Assembly: GCA_039026755.1 (NCBI GenBank)
Contig: JBCCLR010000215.1
Coordinates: forward strand, 1-6,370
Length of the DNA stretch: 6,370 nt
Direction of reading: 5' to 3'
From: CAKZYD01 sp039026755
GTDB taxonomy: Bacteria; Pseudomonadota; Alphaproteobacteria; Sphingomonadales; CAKZYD01
The notes beneath the pieces were generated by a model. It was not told where the DNA came from and did no database searches. It was given only the letters and a program-made list of their open reading frames with translations. The position numbers and the translations under genes were made by a program. Positions within the stretch are counted from its first letter, which is position 1. Every line of letters starts with the position of its first letter. This document shows, piece after piece, positions 1-6,208 of the stretch.

Positions 1-129
1 CGTATGGAACCGGGTGATACGGTCGTTACCTATTCGCCGCCGGTGACCGATACAGAAAAACGCCTCGCCGAGGCGAGCCCAATTGGCGGCAGCGCGTCAG
101 CTGGAGTTGCCGGCAATCTGCCGGGCTAG
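1..129 (+). CDS. C-terminal fragment of an unidentified protein (5' end outside window)
   Basis: Frame 1 is open from the first base to a TAG at 127-129 and gives 42 residues, starting RMEPGDTVVTYSPP and ending AGNLPG. The other two plus-strand frames hit stops within the first 45 bases, and third positions in this frame are about 60% G or C by hand count, so real coding is likely. The tail is rich in Gly, Ala, Ser and Pro, with a short charged stretch (DTEKRLAEA) before it, which looks like a flexible C-terminus rather than a folded domain. I do not recognise the family. The PGDTVV stretch occurs in many beta-rich domains and is too short to assign a function. The gene runs in the same direction as the S51 peptidase-like gene, 151 bp downstream; nothing shows whether they are co-transcribed. 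Confidence 0.55.
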   Translation, partial: RMEPGDTVVTYSPPVTDTEKRLAEASPIGGSASAGVAGNLPG

Positions 130-280
130 AGCTTATTTTCAGCGCGCCTCATAAACAAACCATTGCGACACATGGAACGGCCAGGTTTGAGGCAGAGCGG
201 TCATTCATTTGATGGGGTTGGCTAGATGCGTTTAGCAGTTTGATAGTTTACGATATTAGCGAAGTGCCGTAGGCTGAGAT

Positions 281-940
281 ATGTGTTTATACTTGTCCTC
301 TTTTGGTCTAGGGAACGATCCGACCGTTTTTCGTAAGTTGGCACAAGGGCCTCGGGTTGGCCTCATTATGAACGCGCTCGATAATGCAGAAAAAACGCGC
401 GACACTTATCTTGGCTTTCAATGCTACGAACTTTCACAAATTGGTTTCGAAACGTATGAAGTCGACTTGCGATCGTATTTTGGACGACCCTTAGAACTAC
501 GGGACGTACTGAAGACCATGGACGCGGTCTGGGTCAACGGGGGAAACGCATTCATACTCCGCCGTGCTATGCAAGAAAGCGGCTTCGATAACGCGATTAC
601 CAACATGTTAATGAAGGACCGCATTGCTTACGGCGGTTTTAGTGCTGGAGTCGTGATACTTCACAATAGTCTCAGGGGGCTGGAAGCCATTGATGACCCA
701 CACGTAGTTCCAGGCGGCTATCCCAAGGCGACCATCTGGCAAGGCTTGAGCTTGTTGCCATTTTCCATTGTCGTGCACTACCGCTCTGACCATCCTGAGT
801 CAGATGCCGTGGAAGAGGAATTGCGGTATTATGAGCAACACGGCATCCCTTATAAAACAATTAGAGATGGAGAAGCACTAGTGATCGATGGAGAGGTAAA
901 TGAAATCCGTTTGGTAGGTATGCCCAACACCCCAGATTAG
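281..940 (+). CDS. Peptidase S51 / dipeptidase E-like protein (type 1 glutamine amidotransferase-like fold)
   Basis: This 219-residue protein matches the peptidase E (S51) group by motif order. It has an N-terminal MCLYLSSFGLG strand, an NALD...R segment (residues 31-40), a VDLRSYF strand (61-67), WVNGGNAF (84-91), the nucleophile elbow GFSAG with Ser121, and VVHYRSDHPE (164-173). By analogy with Salmonella PepE, Ser121 is the likely nucleophile and His166 the likely catalytic His; Asp138 or Asp139 may be the third member, which is uncertain. PepE hydrolyses Asp-X dipeptides in the cytoplasm, but many relatives are uncharacterised, so the substrate is not assigned. There is no signal peptide. 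The ATG at 281 fits the family N-terminus and has a modest TAGG at 270-273. Hand-counted GC in parts of the gene (38-52% per 60-bp line) is lower than in leuB (52-62%), which hints at different ancestry. The gene is convergent with asd. Confidence 0.85.
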   Translation: MCLYLSSFGLGNDPTVFRKLAQGPRVGLIMNALDNAEKTRDTYLGFQCYELSQIGFETYEVDLRSYFGRPLELRDVLKTMDAVWVNGGNAFILRRAMQESGFDNAITNMLMKDRIAYGGFSAGVVILHNSLRGLEAIDDPHVVPGGYPKATIWQGLSLLPFSIVVHYRSDHPESDAVEEELRYYEQHGIPYKTIRDGEALVIDGEVNEIRLVGMPNTPD

Positions 941-1048
941 CCAGAAAAACTGGCCATTGTTTAGATTGCTGCAACGTCTCCTTCGGGCGCATTTTACTAA
1001 GCCATTGGCAGACACACAGCGTTGAGCTACGCCAAGCCATGCGCTCAA
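940..1048. other. Convergent intergenic region with weak hairpins
   Basis: This region lies between the stop of the S51-like gene (plus strand) and the stop of asd (minus strand). Two short inverted repeats are visible: GCCAG-AAAAA-CTGGC at 940-954, which starts at the last base of the TAG stop, and TTGAGC/GCTCAA at 1022-1027 and 1043-1048 with a 15-nt loop. Neither is followed by a clear T-tract on the strand where it would be needed, so no canonical intrinsic terminator can be called. Termination here may rely on Rho or on these weak structures. Confidence 0.3.
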
Positions 1049-1063
1049 AAAGAGACCCTTTTG

Positions 1064-2086
1064 TCAGCCCTTCTGTAGATGCCGCCGGCCCAGCAGTTCA
1101 GCGATCTGCACTGCATTCAGCGCAGCGCCCTTGCGGAGGTTATCTGACACGCACCATAGGTTCAGTCCGTTTTTGACCGTTGGGTCTTTGCGGATGCGGC
1201 TGATAAAGGTGGCAAAATCGCCCGCGCACTCAATCGGCGTGACATAGCCTTCATCTTCTCGTTTATCGACAACCATAATGCCCGGCGCTTCACGCAATGT
1301 TTCGCGCGCTTCGGTCTCATCGATCGGCTTTTTAAATTCGATATTGATCGATTCTGAATGGCCAACGAACACCGGTACACGCACGCACGTCGCTGTGAGT
1401 TGGATGTCCTTATCTAAGATCTTGTTGGTCTCTACGACCATTTTCCATTCTTCTTTGGTTGAGCCATCATCCATAAACACATCAATATGCGGGATCACAT
1501 TGAAGGCGATCTGCTTGGTGAATTTCTCGTTCTCAATGGGATCATTTACAAACACGGCGCGGGTTTGGGTGAACAGCTCATCCATACCCGCATTGCCAGC
1601 GCCAGAGACCGACTGATAGGTCGAAACCACGACACGCTTGATAGTCGCCAAATCGTGGAGCGGCTTAAGGGCGACCACCATCTGCGCGGTCGAACAGTTT
1701 GGATTGGCGATAATATTGCGTTTGGTATAGCCGTCGATGGCGTCGGGATTAACCTCCGGCACGATGAGCGGAACGTCCGGCTCCATCCGAAACAGCGATG
1801 AATTGTCAATCACCACGCAGCCAGCCTTTGCGGCAATCGGCGCATATTGCTTGGCGACCTCTGACCCGGCGGCAAACAGAGCCATATCATAGCCGGAAAA
1901 GTCAAAATGCTCGATCGATTGCACTTTGAGCGTGTCTTTCTCACCCAGATGCACTTCGGTGCCTTGGCTGCGGCTGGAGGCGACAGCAGCGATTTTGTCG
2001 ATCGGAAATTCGCGCTCATCTAAAATATTGAGCATTTCGCGGCCAACTTGGCCGGTCGCGCCAACGACTGCAATATTATAGCCCAT
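1064..2086 (-). CDS. asd: Aspartate-semialdehyde dehydrogenase
   Basis: Asd reduces L-aspartyl-4-phosphate with NADPH to L-aspartate-4-semialdehyde in the cytoplasm, the branch-point precursor of lysine/diaminopimelate, threonine, methionine and isoleucine. The 340-residue protein has the N-terminal Rossmann motif VVGATGQVG (residues 7-15), the catalytic cysteine in NPNCSTAQ (Cys131), the Gln/Gly-rich STYQSVSGAG segment (155-164), and substrate-binding and acid/base residues in RVPVFVGHSE (Arg236, His243). Length is normal for the bacterial family. The ATG at 2086 is chosen because GAGGGAGA (2093-2100) gives a strong Shine-Dalgarno about 7 nt upstream and because MGYNIAVVGATG begins right at the nucleotide-binding strand. 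An in-frame extension to 2122 would need a TTG start and would add 12 residues not expected in the family. It is the last gene of the leu block, 59 bp after leuB, and may be co-transcribed with it. Confidence 0.96.
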   Translation of the reverse strand: MGYNIAVVGATGQVGREMLNILDEREFPIDKIAAVASSRSQGTEVHLGEKDTLKVQSIEHFDFSGYDMALFAAGSEVAKQYAPIAAKAGCVVIDNSSLFRMEPDVPLIVPEVNPDAIDGYTKRNIIANPNCSTAQMVVALKPLHDLATIKRVVVSTYQSVSGAGNAGMDELFTQTRAVFVNDPIENEKFTKQIAFNVIPHIDVFMDDGSTKEEWKMVVETNKILDKDIQLTATCVRVPVFVGHSESINIEFKKPIDETEARETLREAPGIMVVDKREDEGYVTPIECAGDFATFISRIRKDPTVKNGLNLWCVSDNLRKGAALNAVQIAELLGRRHLQKG

Positions 2087-2092
2087 CTGGTG

Positions 2093-2100
2093 TCTCCCTC
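2093..2100 (-). promoter_or_regulatory. Shine-Dalgarno of asd
   Basis: Minus-strand GAGGGAGA ends six bases before the ATG at 2086. It is the clearest ribosome binding site in the window and decides the asd start in favour of 2086 over the upstream TTG at 2122. Confidence 0.8.
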
Positions 2101-2102
2101 GA

Positions 2103-2133
2103 TGCCCCTCGGGCACCGACAATCGGCGACCCG
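2103..2133 (-). other. Overlapping alternative hairpins in the leuB-asd spacer
   Basis: Two mutually exclusive stems can form in the minus-strand transcript. One pairs CGGGT(C)GCCGA with TCGGTGCCCG around a TTG loop (2110-2133): a 10-bp stem with one bulged C and two G-U pairs. The other pairs TGCCC with GGGCA around GAG (2103-2115). They share 2110-2115, so only one can form at a time, and the second ends two bases before the asd Shine-Dalgarno. No U-run follows, so neither is an intrinsic terminator. They could protect the leuB 3' end, slow transcription or affect asd translation; this is inference. Confidence 0.4.
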
Positions 2134-2145
2134 GACGGGCAAAAT

Positions 2146-3246
2146 TTAAGTGGTAATCTTGGTAATGATGGCCGCGGCCATATCCTGCGTACTCACCGGC
2201 GTATCGTTCTCGCCAGCGATATCGGCTGTTCGGACGCCATCTGCAAGTACTTTATCAACCGCAGAGAAGATTGCCCGCGCGGCCTCGCCTTCGCCAAGGC
2301 TATACTGCAGCGCCATGGCGAAGGACAAAATACACGCACATGGATTGGCAATACCTTGCCCTGCAATGTCGGGCGCGGAACCGTGAACGGGCTCATAAAG
2401 CGCCGGATTACGGCCCTCAGCATCGGGCTGGCCGAGCGATGCCGACGGCAGCATACCGATCGAACCGGTGAGCATGGCGGCCTGATCTGACAGCATATCA
2501 CCAAACAAATTGTCCGTGACAATGATATCAAATTGCTTAGGTGCGCGCACCAACTGCATACCACAATTATCGGCATACATGTGCCCAAGCTCAACATCAG
2601 CAAAATTCTCCTGGGCGTGGATTTCGCTCACCACCTGGCGCCAGAGTTTGCCGGATTCCATCACATTGGCTTTTTCAACGGAGGTTACGCGCTTTGAGCG
2701 GGTCCGCGCCAAATCAAAGGCGACGCGCGCCACGCGGGCGATTTCGTATTCGGTATAACGCTGTGTATTGACCCCAACACGATTTCCATCGGCATCGCGG
2801 CTAATGCCGCGCGGCTCTCCAAAATAGACCCCGCTGGTCAGCTCACGCACGATGAGGATATCGAGGCCTTGCACCAAATCGAGCTTCAAACTCGATGCCG
2901 ATGCCAGCGGACCAAAGCATAAAGCGGGCCGCAAATTGGCAAATAAATCCAGCGACTTGCGCAAATCCAAGAGGCCTTGCTCAGGCCGCGTATCATAGTC
3001 TACGCCATCATATTTTGGGCTGCCGACAGCGCCGAACAACGTGGCTGAGGCATTACGGGCCTTTTCAATCACGTCCGGCGTGACGGGAACACCGTGCACA
3101 TCATAGCTGGCGCCGCCGACGAGGTCGCTGTCGATACTGAAGTCGATAGAAAACACGCCGGATACAGCCTCAATGACTGCATAGGTAGCATCCATGACCT
3201 CAGGGCCGATGCCATCACCGGCAAGGAGCAAGAGAGAATGCGGCAT
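2146..3246 (-). CDS. leuB: 3-isopropylmalate dehydrogenase
   Basis: LeuB oxidatively decarboxylates (2R,3S)-3-isopropylmalate to 4-methyl-2-oxopentanoate using NAD+, the third step of leucine biosynthesis, as a cytoplasmic homodimer needing Mg2+ or Mn2+. The 366-residue protein has the family N-terminus LLAGDGIGPEV (residues 7-17), substrate-binding arginines Arg96, Arg106 (ANLRPA) and Arg134 (VRELTSGVYFGEPRG), Tyr141, Lys192 in VEKANVM, metal-ligand aspartates Asp226, Asp250 and Asp254 (TDNLFGDMLSD), and the NAD-binding EPVHGSAPDIAGQGIANP loop. Spacing of these residues matches the Thermus enzyme with a uniform small offset. The adjacent leuC and leuD support leuB over the related tartrate or isocitrate dehydrogenases. 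The ATG at 3246 follows the leuD stop by 11 bp; the only Shine-Dalgarno-like bases are a weak AGG overlapping the leuD stop, so translational coupling to leuD is likely. Confidence 0.97.
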   Translation of the reverse strand: MPHSLLLLAGDGIGPEVMDATYAVIEAVSGVFSIDFSIDSDLVGGASYDVHGVPVTPDVIEKARNASATLFGAVGSPKYDGVDYDTRPEQGLLDLRKSLDLFANLRPALCFGPLASASSLKLDLVQGLDILIVRELTSGVYFGEPRGISRDADGNRVGVNTQRYTEYEIARVARVAFDLARTRSKRVTSVEKANVMESGKLWRQVVSEIHAQENFADVELGHMYADNCGMQLVRAPKQFDIIVTDNLFGDMLSDQAAMLTGSIGMLPSASLGQPDAEGRNPALYEPVHGSAPDIAGQGIANPCACILSFAMALQYSLGEGEAARAIFSAVDKVLADGVRTADIAGENDTPVSTQDMAAAIITKITT

Positions 3247-3257
3247 TTAAAATACGC

Positions 3258-3872
3258 CTAGGCAGGTCCGTAGAGCCAGGGTTGGTTGCTGCGCTGCTTG
3301 GCCTCAAAGCTGTCGAGCGCCGCTCCCTTCTGCATGGTAATGCCAATTTCATCAAGGCCATTGAGCAGGGCATGGCGCTTAAACGGCTCATACTCAAAAT
3401 GCAGCAGGTCTTGGTTGGGCCGCTGCACCGTCTGCGCTTCTAAATCGACACTTATTTGCGCGCCGTCTTTCACATCCTCCATCAGCATCTGCACTTGGTC
3501 TTCCGGCAGGGTGACGGTGACAAGGCCATTTTTAAAGCAGTTAGAATAAAAGATATCGGCAAAGCTGGGCGCAATGAGGACTTTAAATCCTAGATCTTTA
3601 ATGCCCCAAGCCGCATGCTCACGGCTTGAGCCGCAGCCAAAATTATCGCCGCATAGCAAGATCTGCGCACCGCGATAGCGCGGATCGTTAAATTCACTTT
3701 CGGGGTTTGGCGTGGTGCCATCCTCTAAAAACCGCAACGCTTTAAATGCGCCAACACCAAGGCCCGTGCGGCTCAGCCATTTCAGATATTCGCCAGGAAT
3801 GATCATATCCGTATCAACATTGGCGCGGTTGAAAGGAACGGCGCATGAGGTGACGGTTTTAAAAGCATCCAT
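3258..3872 (-). CDS. leuD: 3-isopropylmalate dehydratase, small subunit
   Basis: LeuD is the small (swivel-domain) subunit of isopropylmalate isomerase, which with LeuC converts 2-isopropylmalate to 3-isopropylmalate through dehydration and rehydration in the cytoplasm. The 204-residue protein is the usual length and carries the two signature motifs: NVDTDMIIP (residues 18-26) and GDNFGCGSSREHAAW (75-89), the latter forming part of the substrate pocket. The C-terminal part includes HFEYEPFKRHALLNGLDEIG, typical of the bacterial LeuD branch. The ATG at 3872 starts only 3 bp after the leuC TAA, so the pair is very probably translationally coupled and made in matched amounts. No truncation or missing key residue is seen. 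Confidence 0.97.
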   Translation of the reverse strand: MDAFKTVTSCAVPFNRANVDTDMIIPGEYLKWLSRTGLGVGAFKALRFLEDGTTPNPESEFNDPRYRGAQILLCGDNFGCGSSREHAAWGIKDLGFKVLIAPSFADIFYSNCFKNGLVTVTLPEDQVQMLMEDVKDGAQISVDLEAQTVQRPNQDLLHFEYEPFKRHALLNGLDEIGITMQKGAALDSFEAKQRSNQPWLYGPA

Positions 3873-3875
3873 GGA

Positions 3876-5291
3876 TTAGGCCGCCTTCTTCTGCAATACG
3901 CGCACGTCGGCCAAATAGCCAGAAATTGCTGCAGCCGCTGCCATCGCGGGGCTCATCAAGTGGGTGCGTGCATCCGGGCCTTGGCGACCTACGAAATTCC
4001 GGTTTGAGGTGGAAGCACAGCGCTCTTTGGGGCCAACTTTATCAGCATTCATGGCCAGGCACATGGAGCAGCCCGGCTCGCGCCATTCAAAGCCAGCTTC
4101 GGTAAAGATCTTATCAAGCCCTTCACGCTCAGCTTGCGCTTTCACCAGACCAGAGCCTGGGACGACCAGTGCTTGAATGACATGCTCGGCAACATGATGG
4201 CCTTGCACAACGGCGGCGGCGGCGCGCATGTCTTCAATGCGCGAATTGGTGCATGAGCCAATAAAGGCCCGATCGATGCGGATATCGCTCACCTTCATGC
4301 CGCCTTTAAGGCCCATATAGTCCAGCGATTTTCGCGCCGCTTCCTGCTTATTGGGGCTATCAAAATCTTCCGGACGCGGCACGAATCCATCAATAGGTAC
4401 CACGTCTTCAGGCGAGGTGCCCCATGTCACCAGCGGTGACACATCATCTATGGGGATCTTTACCACTGTATCATAGACCGCATCTGGGTCGGACTTCAGC
4501 GTTGACCAAAACGCAATCGCTTTATTCCAGTCCATGCCTTGCGGCGCGCGCGGGCGGCCTTGCAGATACGCAAATGTCTTATCATCGGGCGCCACCAGGC
4601 CAGCGCGCGCGCCCGCCTCAATCGACATATTACACAGCGTCATGCGCCCCTCCATGCTGAGCGCTTCAATCGCCGGGCCGCAATATTCGATCACATAGCC
4701 CGTACCGCCTGCCGTGCCGATGGTACAGATGATCGACAGGGCAATATCCTTGGCTGTCAACCATGGCGCCGGCGCACCGACCACTTCAACCTTCATCGTC
4801 TTGGATTTTTTAAGCTGCAGGGTTTGCGTTGCCAGGCAGTGCTCCACTTCCGAAGTGCCAATCCCAAACGCTAAAGCGCCAAAGGCCCCGTGCGTTGCGG
4901 TATGGCTATCGCCGCAGACCAGGGTCATGCCTGGCTGAGTGATGCCTTGCTCGGGGCCGATCACATGCACAATACCCTGGCGGATATCGTTCATATCGAT
5001 ATGTTCAATACCGTGTTCTGCGCAGTTCTTTTTTAAAAGCGCGACTTGTTCGCGCGACTGCGGGTCTTCAATGGGCTTATCGCGGTCAGTCGTCGGCACA
5101 TTATGGTCAGGCACCGCAATAACAGCATCTGGCCGGCGCACCTTGCGGCCGGCCATATTCAGCCCTTCAAAAGCTTGCGGCGTCGTGACCTCATGGATGA
5201 TGTGGCGGTCGATATAGACGAGCTGCGTTTCGCCATCGCCCTGATCGACGACATGCGCATCCCAAATCTTTTCGTACATCGTTTTTGGCAT
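3876..5291 (-). CDS. leuC: 3-isopropylmalate dehydratase, large subunit
   Basis: LeuC is the [4Fe-4S] catalytic subunit of isopropylmalate isomerase (second step of leucine synthesis), partner of LeuD, in the aconitase superfamily. The 471-residue length matches the bacterial family. The three cluster-ligand cysteines are present: Cys347 in FIGSCTNSR, and Cys408 and Cys411 in PGCSMCLAMN. Other conserved segments are YIDRHIIHEVTTPQAFEGL (residues 26-44), the PDHNVPT loop (61-67), VCGDSHTATHGAFGALAFGIG (125-145), and the C-terminal TSNRNFVGRQGPDARTHLMSP stretch (428-448). The start MPKTMYEKIWDAHVV agrees with family N-termini; GGTGAG lies upstream of the ATG as a moderate ribosome binding site. 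The gene follows the small secreted protein gene after 30 bp and precedes leuD after 3 bp. The 30-bp gap is too short for a full promoter, so transcription must start inside or upstream of the preceding gene. Confidence 0.97.
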   Translation of the reverse strand: MPKTMYEKIWDAHVVDQGDGETQLVYIDRHIIHEVTTPQAFEGLNMAGRKVRRPDAVIAVPDHNVPTTDRDKPIEDPQSREQVALLKKNCAEHGIEHIDMNDIRQGIVHVIGPEQGITQPGMTLVCGDSHTATHGAFGALAFGIGTSEVEHCLATQTLQLKKSKTMKVEVVGAPAPWLTAKDIALSIICTIGTAGGTGYVIEYCGPAIEALSMEGRMTLCNMSIEAGARAGLVAPDDKTFAYLQGRPRAPQGMDWNKAIAFWSTLKSDPDAVYDTVVKIPIDDVSPLVTWGTSPEDVVPIDGFVPRPEDFDSPNKQEAARKSLDYMGLKGGMKVSDIRIDRAFIGSCTNSRIEDMRAAAAVVQGHHVAEHVIQALVVPGSGLVKAQAEREGLDKIFTEAGFEWREPGCSMCLAMNADKVGPKERCASTSNRNFVGRQGPDARTHLMSPAMAAAAAISGYLADVRVLQKKAA

Positions 5292-5321
5292 TTACTCTCA
5301 CCAACTTTTTTGCTGCACTAA

Positions 5322-5741
5322 TTAGAAACTGCTACAGCCCAATGATCTACCGTCTTGGCTCATTCGCGCCATACTATCGCGCAAACTGTCGCTCAGATTG
5401 ATCATGCTGGTTTCGACCTTAACCGCTTCGCGCGCGATTGCTTCGTTACAAACCGATGTAGCACGGCTGACAATATTGGCGGTTTTATTCGCGTAATTCA
5501 TCGCTCTTTGGCTATCCGCGTGCATGCGCGACAGCATTGAGCATTTCGCGGTAACGCTCTCGCGTGAGAGACTTCCATTTGCGACGAGCCTATGGTCACT
5601 CATGATTTGCTCAACCAACTGCATGGTCTGGTAATTTGCGTCGTTCGCGTCGGCGATAATAGCCTGGCAGTCGTTGGCCAGCGATTGATTACGCCCTACC
5701 ACAATACAAATGAATACGACACCAGCCAGTAAAATCCGCAT
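5322..5741 (-). CDS. Predicted secreted four-cysteine protein of unknown function
   Basis: This encodes 139 residues that I do not recognise as a family. The N-terminus looks like a Sec signal peptide: MR, a hydrophobic core LLAGVVFICIVVG (residues 4-16), then a likely signal peptidase I site after SLA (Ala22). Cys12 lies within the hydrophobic core rather than in a lipobox, so a lipoprotein is unlikely. The mature part, about 117 residues, has four cysteines (25, 67, 98, 136), an even number consistent with two disulfides in the periplasm. The sequence is low in Pro and Gly, rich in Ala, Ser, Met, Asn and Asp, and looks mostly helical. The ATG at 5739-5741 has only a distant GGGGGG (5752-5757), so its ribosome site is weak. 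It sits between rplS and leuC, co-directional with both. The signal peptide and cysteine pattern argue for a real gene; function is open. Confidence 0.72.
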   Translation of the reverse strand: MRILLAGVVFICIVVGRNQSLANDCQAIIADANDANYQTMQLVEQIMSDHRLVANGSLSRESVTAKCSMLSRMHADSQRAMNYANKTANIVSRATSVCNEAIAREAVKVETSMINLSDSLRDSMARMSQDGRSLGCSSF

Positions 5742-5756
5742 AAACGCTAAGCCCCC

Positions 5757-5787
5757 CAGTCCACCTCTTACGATAATCGGTGGACTG
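5757..5787. repeat. Perfect 9-bp inverted repeat upstream of the secreted-protein gene
   Basis: CAGTCCACC at 5757-5765 and GGTGGACTG at 5779-5787 are exact reverse complements separated by 13 bp. In the rplS-to-leuC transcript this would be a stable 9-bp stem. It is followed on the minus strand by GGGGGGCTTAGCG rather than a U-run, so it is not a canonical intrinsic terminator. It begins 47 bp after the rplS stop and ends 15 bp before the start codon of the next gene. Possible roles are an operator for a dimeric regulator, an mRNA-stabilising 3' structure for rplS, or a non-canonical terminator; the sequence does not decide between them. Confidence 0.7.
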
Positions 5788-5834
5788 CAATTTACACCAA
5801 ACTGCCGACGCGCGGAATAGCCTCGCTAAAGCCC

Positions 5835-6197
5835 TTAAAAGTCCCGCTTTTCAGTAATACGCGCTGCTTTACCCGTGCGGCCACGCAGATAGTAAAGTTT
5901 CGCGCGGCGGACTTTACCGCGGCGTACGACGGTAATGCTGTCTAGATTGGGGCTGTAGAGCGGAAACACCCTTTCAACGCCTTCGCCAAAGGAGAGCTTG
6001 CGGACGGTAAAAGCACTGTTGACGCCTTTGTTTGCCCGGCCGATGCACACGCCTTCAAAGTTTTGCACGCGCTCACGCGTGCCTTCAATCACCTTTACGC
6101 CAACGCGGACTGTGTCGCCCGGGCCAAAAGGAGGGATTTCTTTGCCATCGGTCAATTTGGCAATTTGCTCTTGTTCAATTTGCTGCAAAATATTCAT
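5835..6197 (-). CDS. rplS: 50S ribosomal protein L19
   Basis: L19 is a large-subunit ribosomal protein located at the 30S-50S interface and contributing to an intersubunit bridge. The 120-residue protein is within the family's usual length and shows the hallmarks IPPFGPGDTVRVGVKVIEG (residues 21-39), RVQNFEGVCIGR, the FTVRK-SFGEGVERVFPLYSP segment, and RRGKVRRAKLYYLRGRTGKAARI near the C-terminus. The basic, glycine-rich tail is normal for an rRNA-binding protein. The ATG at 6197 lies 11 bp after the trmD stop, and AAAGGCG, which overlaps that stop, serves as its Shine-Dalgarno. The trmD-rplS order is the standard end of the rpsP-rimM-trmD-rplS operon, so rplS is probably co-transcribed from a promoter outside the window. 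Confidence 0.97.
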   Translation of the reverse strand: MNILQQIEQEQIAKLTDGKEIPPFGPGDTVRVGVKVIEGTRERVQNFEGVCIGRANKGVNSAFTVRKLSFGEGVERVFPLYSPNLDSITVVRRGKVRRAKLYYLRGRTGKAARITEKRDF

Positions 6198-6208
6198 GGC
6201 CGTCGCCT

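Noticed and set aside
130..280. Sigma-70 type promoter for the S51-like gene
   Set aside because: Candidate boxes such as TTGATA (240-245) and TACGAT (249-254) cannot be paired at a 16-18 bp spacing, so no promoter is called.
940..954. Hairpin after the S51-like gene as an intrinsic terminator
   Set aside because: The stem is only 5 bp, overlaps the stop codon and lacks a T-tract (CATTGTTTAG follows).
1278..1801. Plus-strand open frames antisense to asd (1278-1616 and 1487-1801)
   Set aside because: They are fully covered by asd, which has intact catalytic motifs; they show no recognisable protein features or ribosome sites.
2087..2122. Extended asd start at 2122
   Set aside because: It would be a TTG without a good ribosome site and adds 12 non-family residues; the ATG at 2086 has a strong Shine-Dalgarno.
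5292..5321. Leucine-rich leader peptide or attenuator before leuC
   Set aside because: Only 30 bp separate the genes, with no leader ORF, no run of Leu codons and no terminator-type hairpin.
5318..5325. CTAATTAG palindrome at the stop of the secreted-protein gene
   Set aside because: An 8-bp AT-rich palindrome overlapping a stop codon is easily expected by chance.
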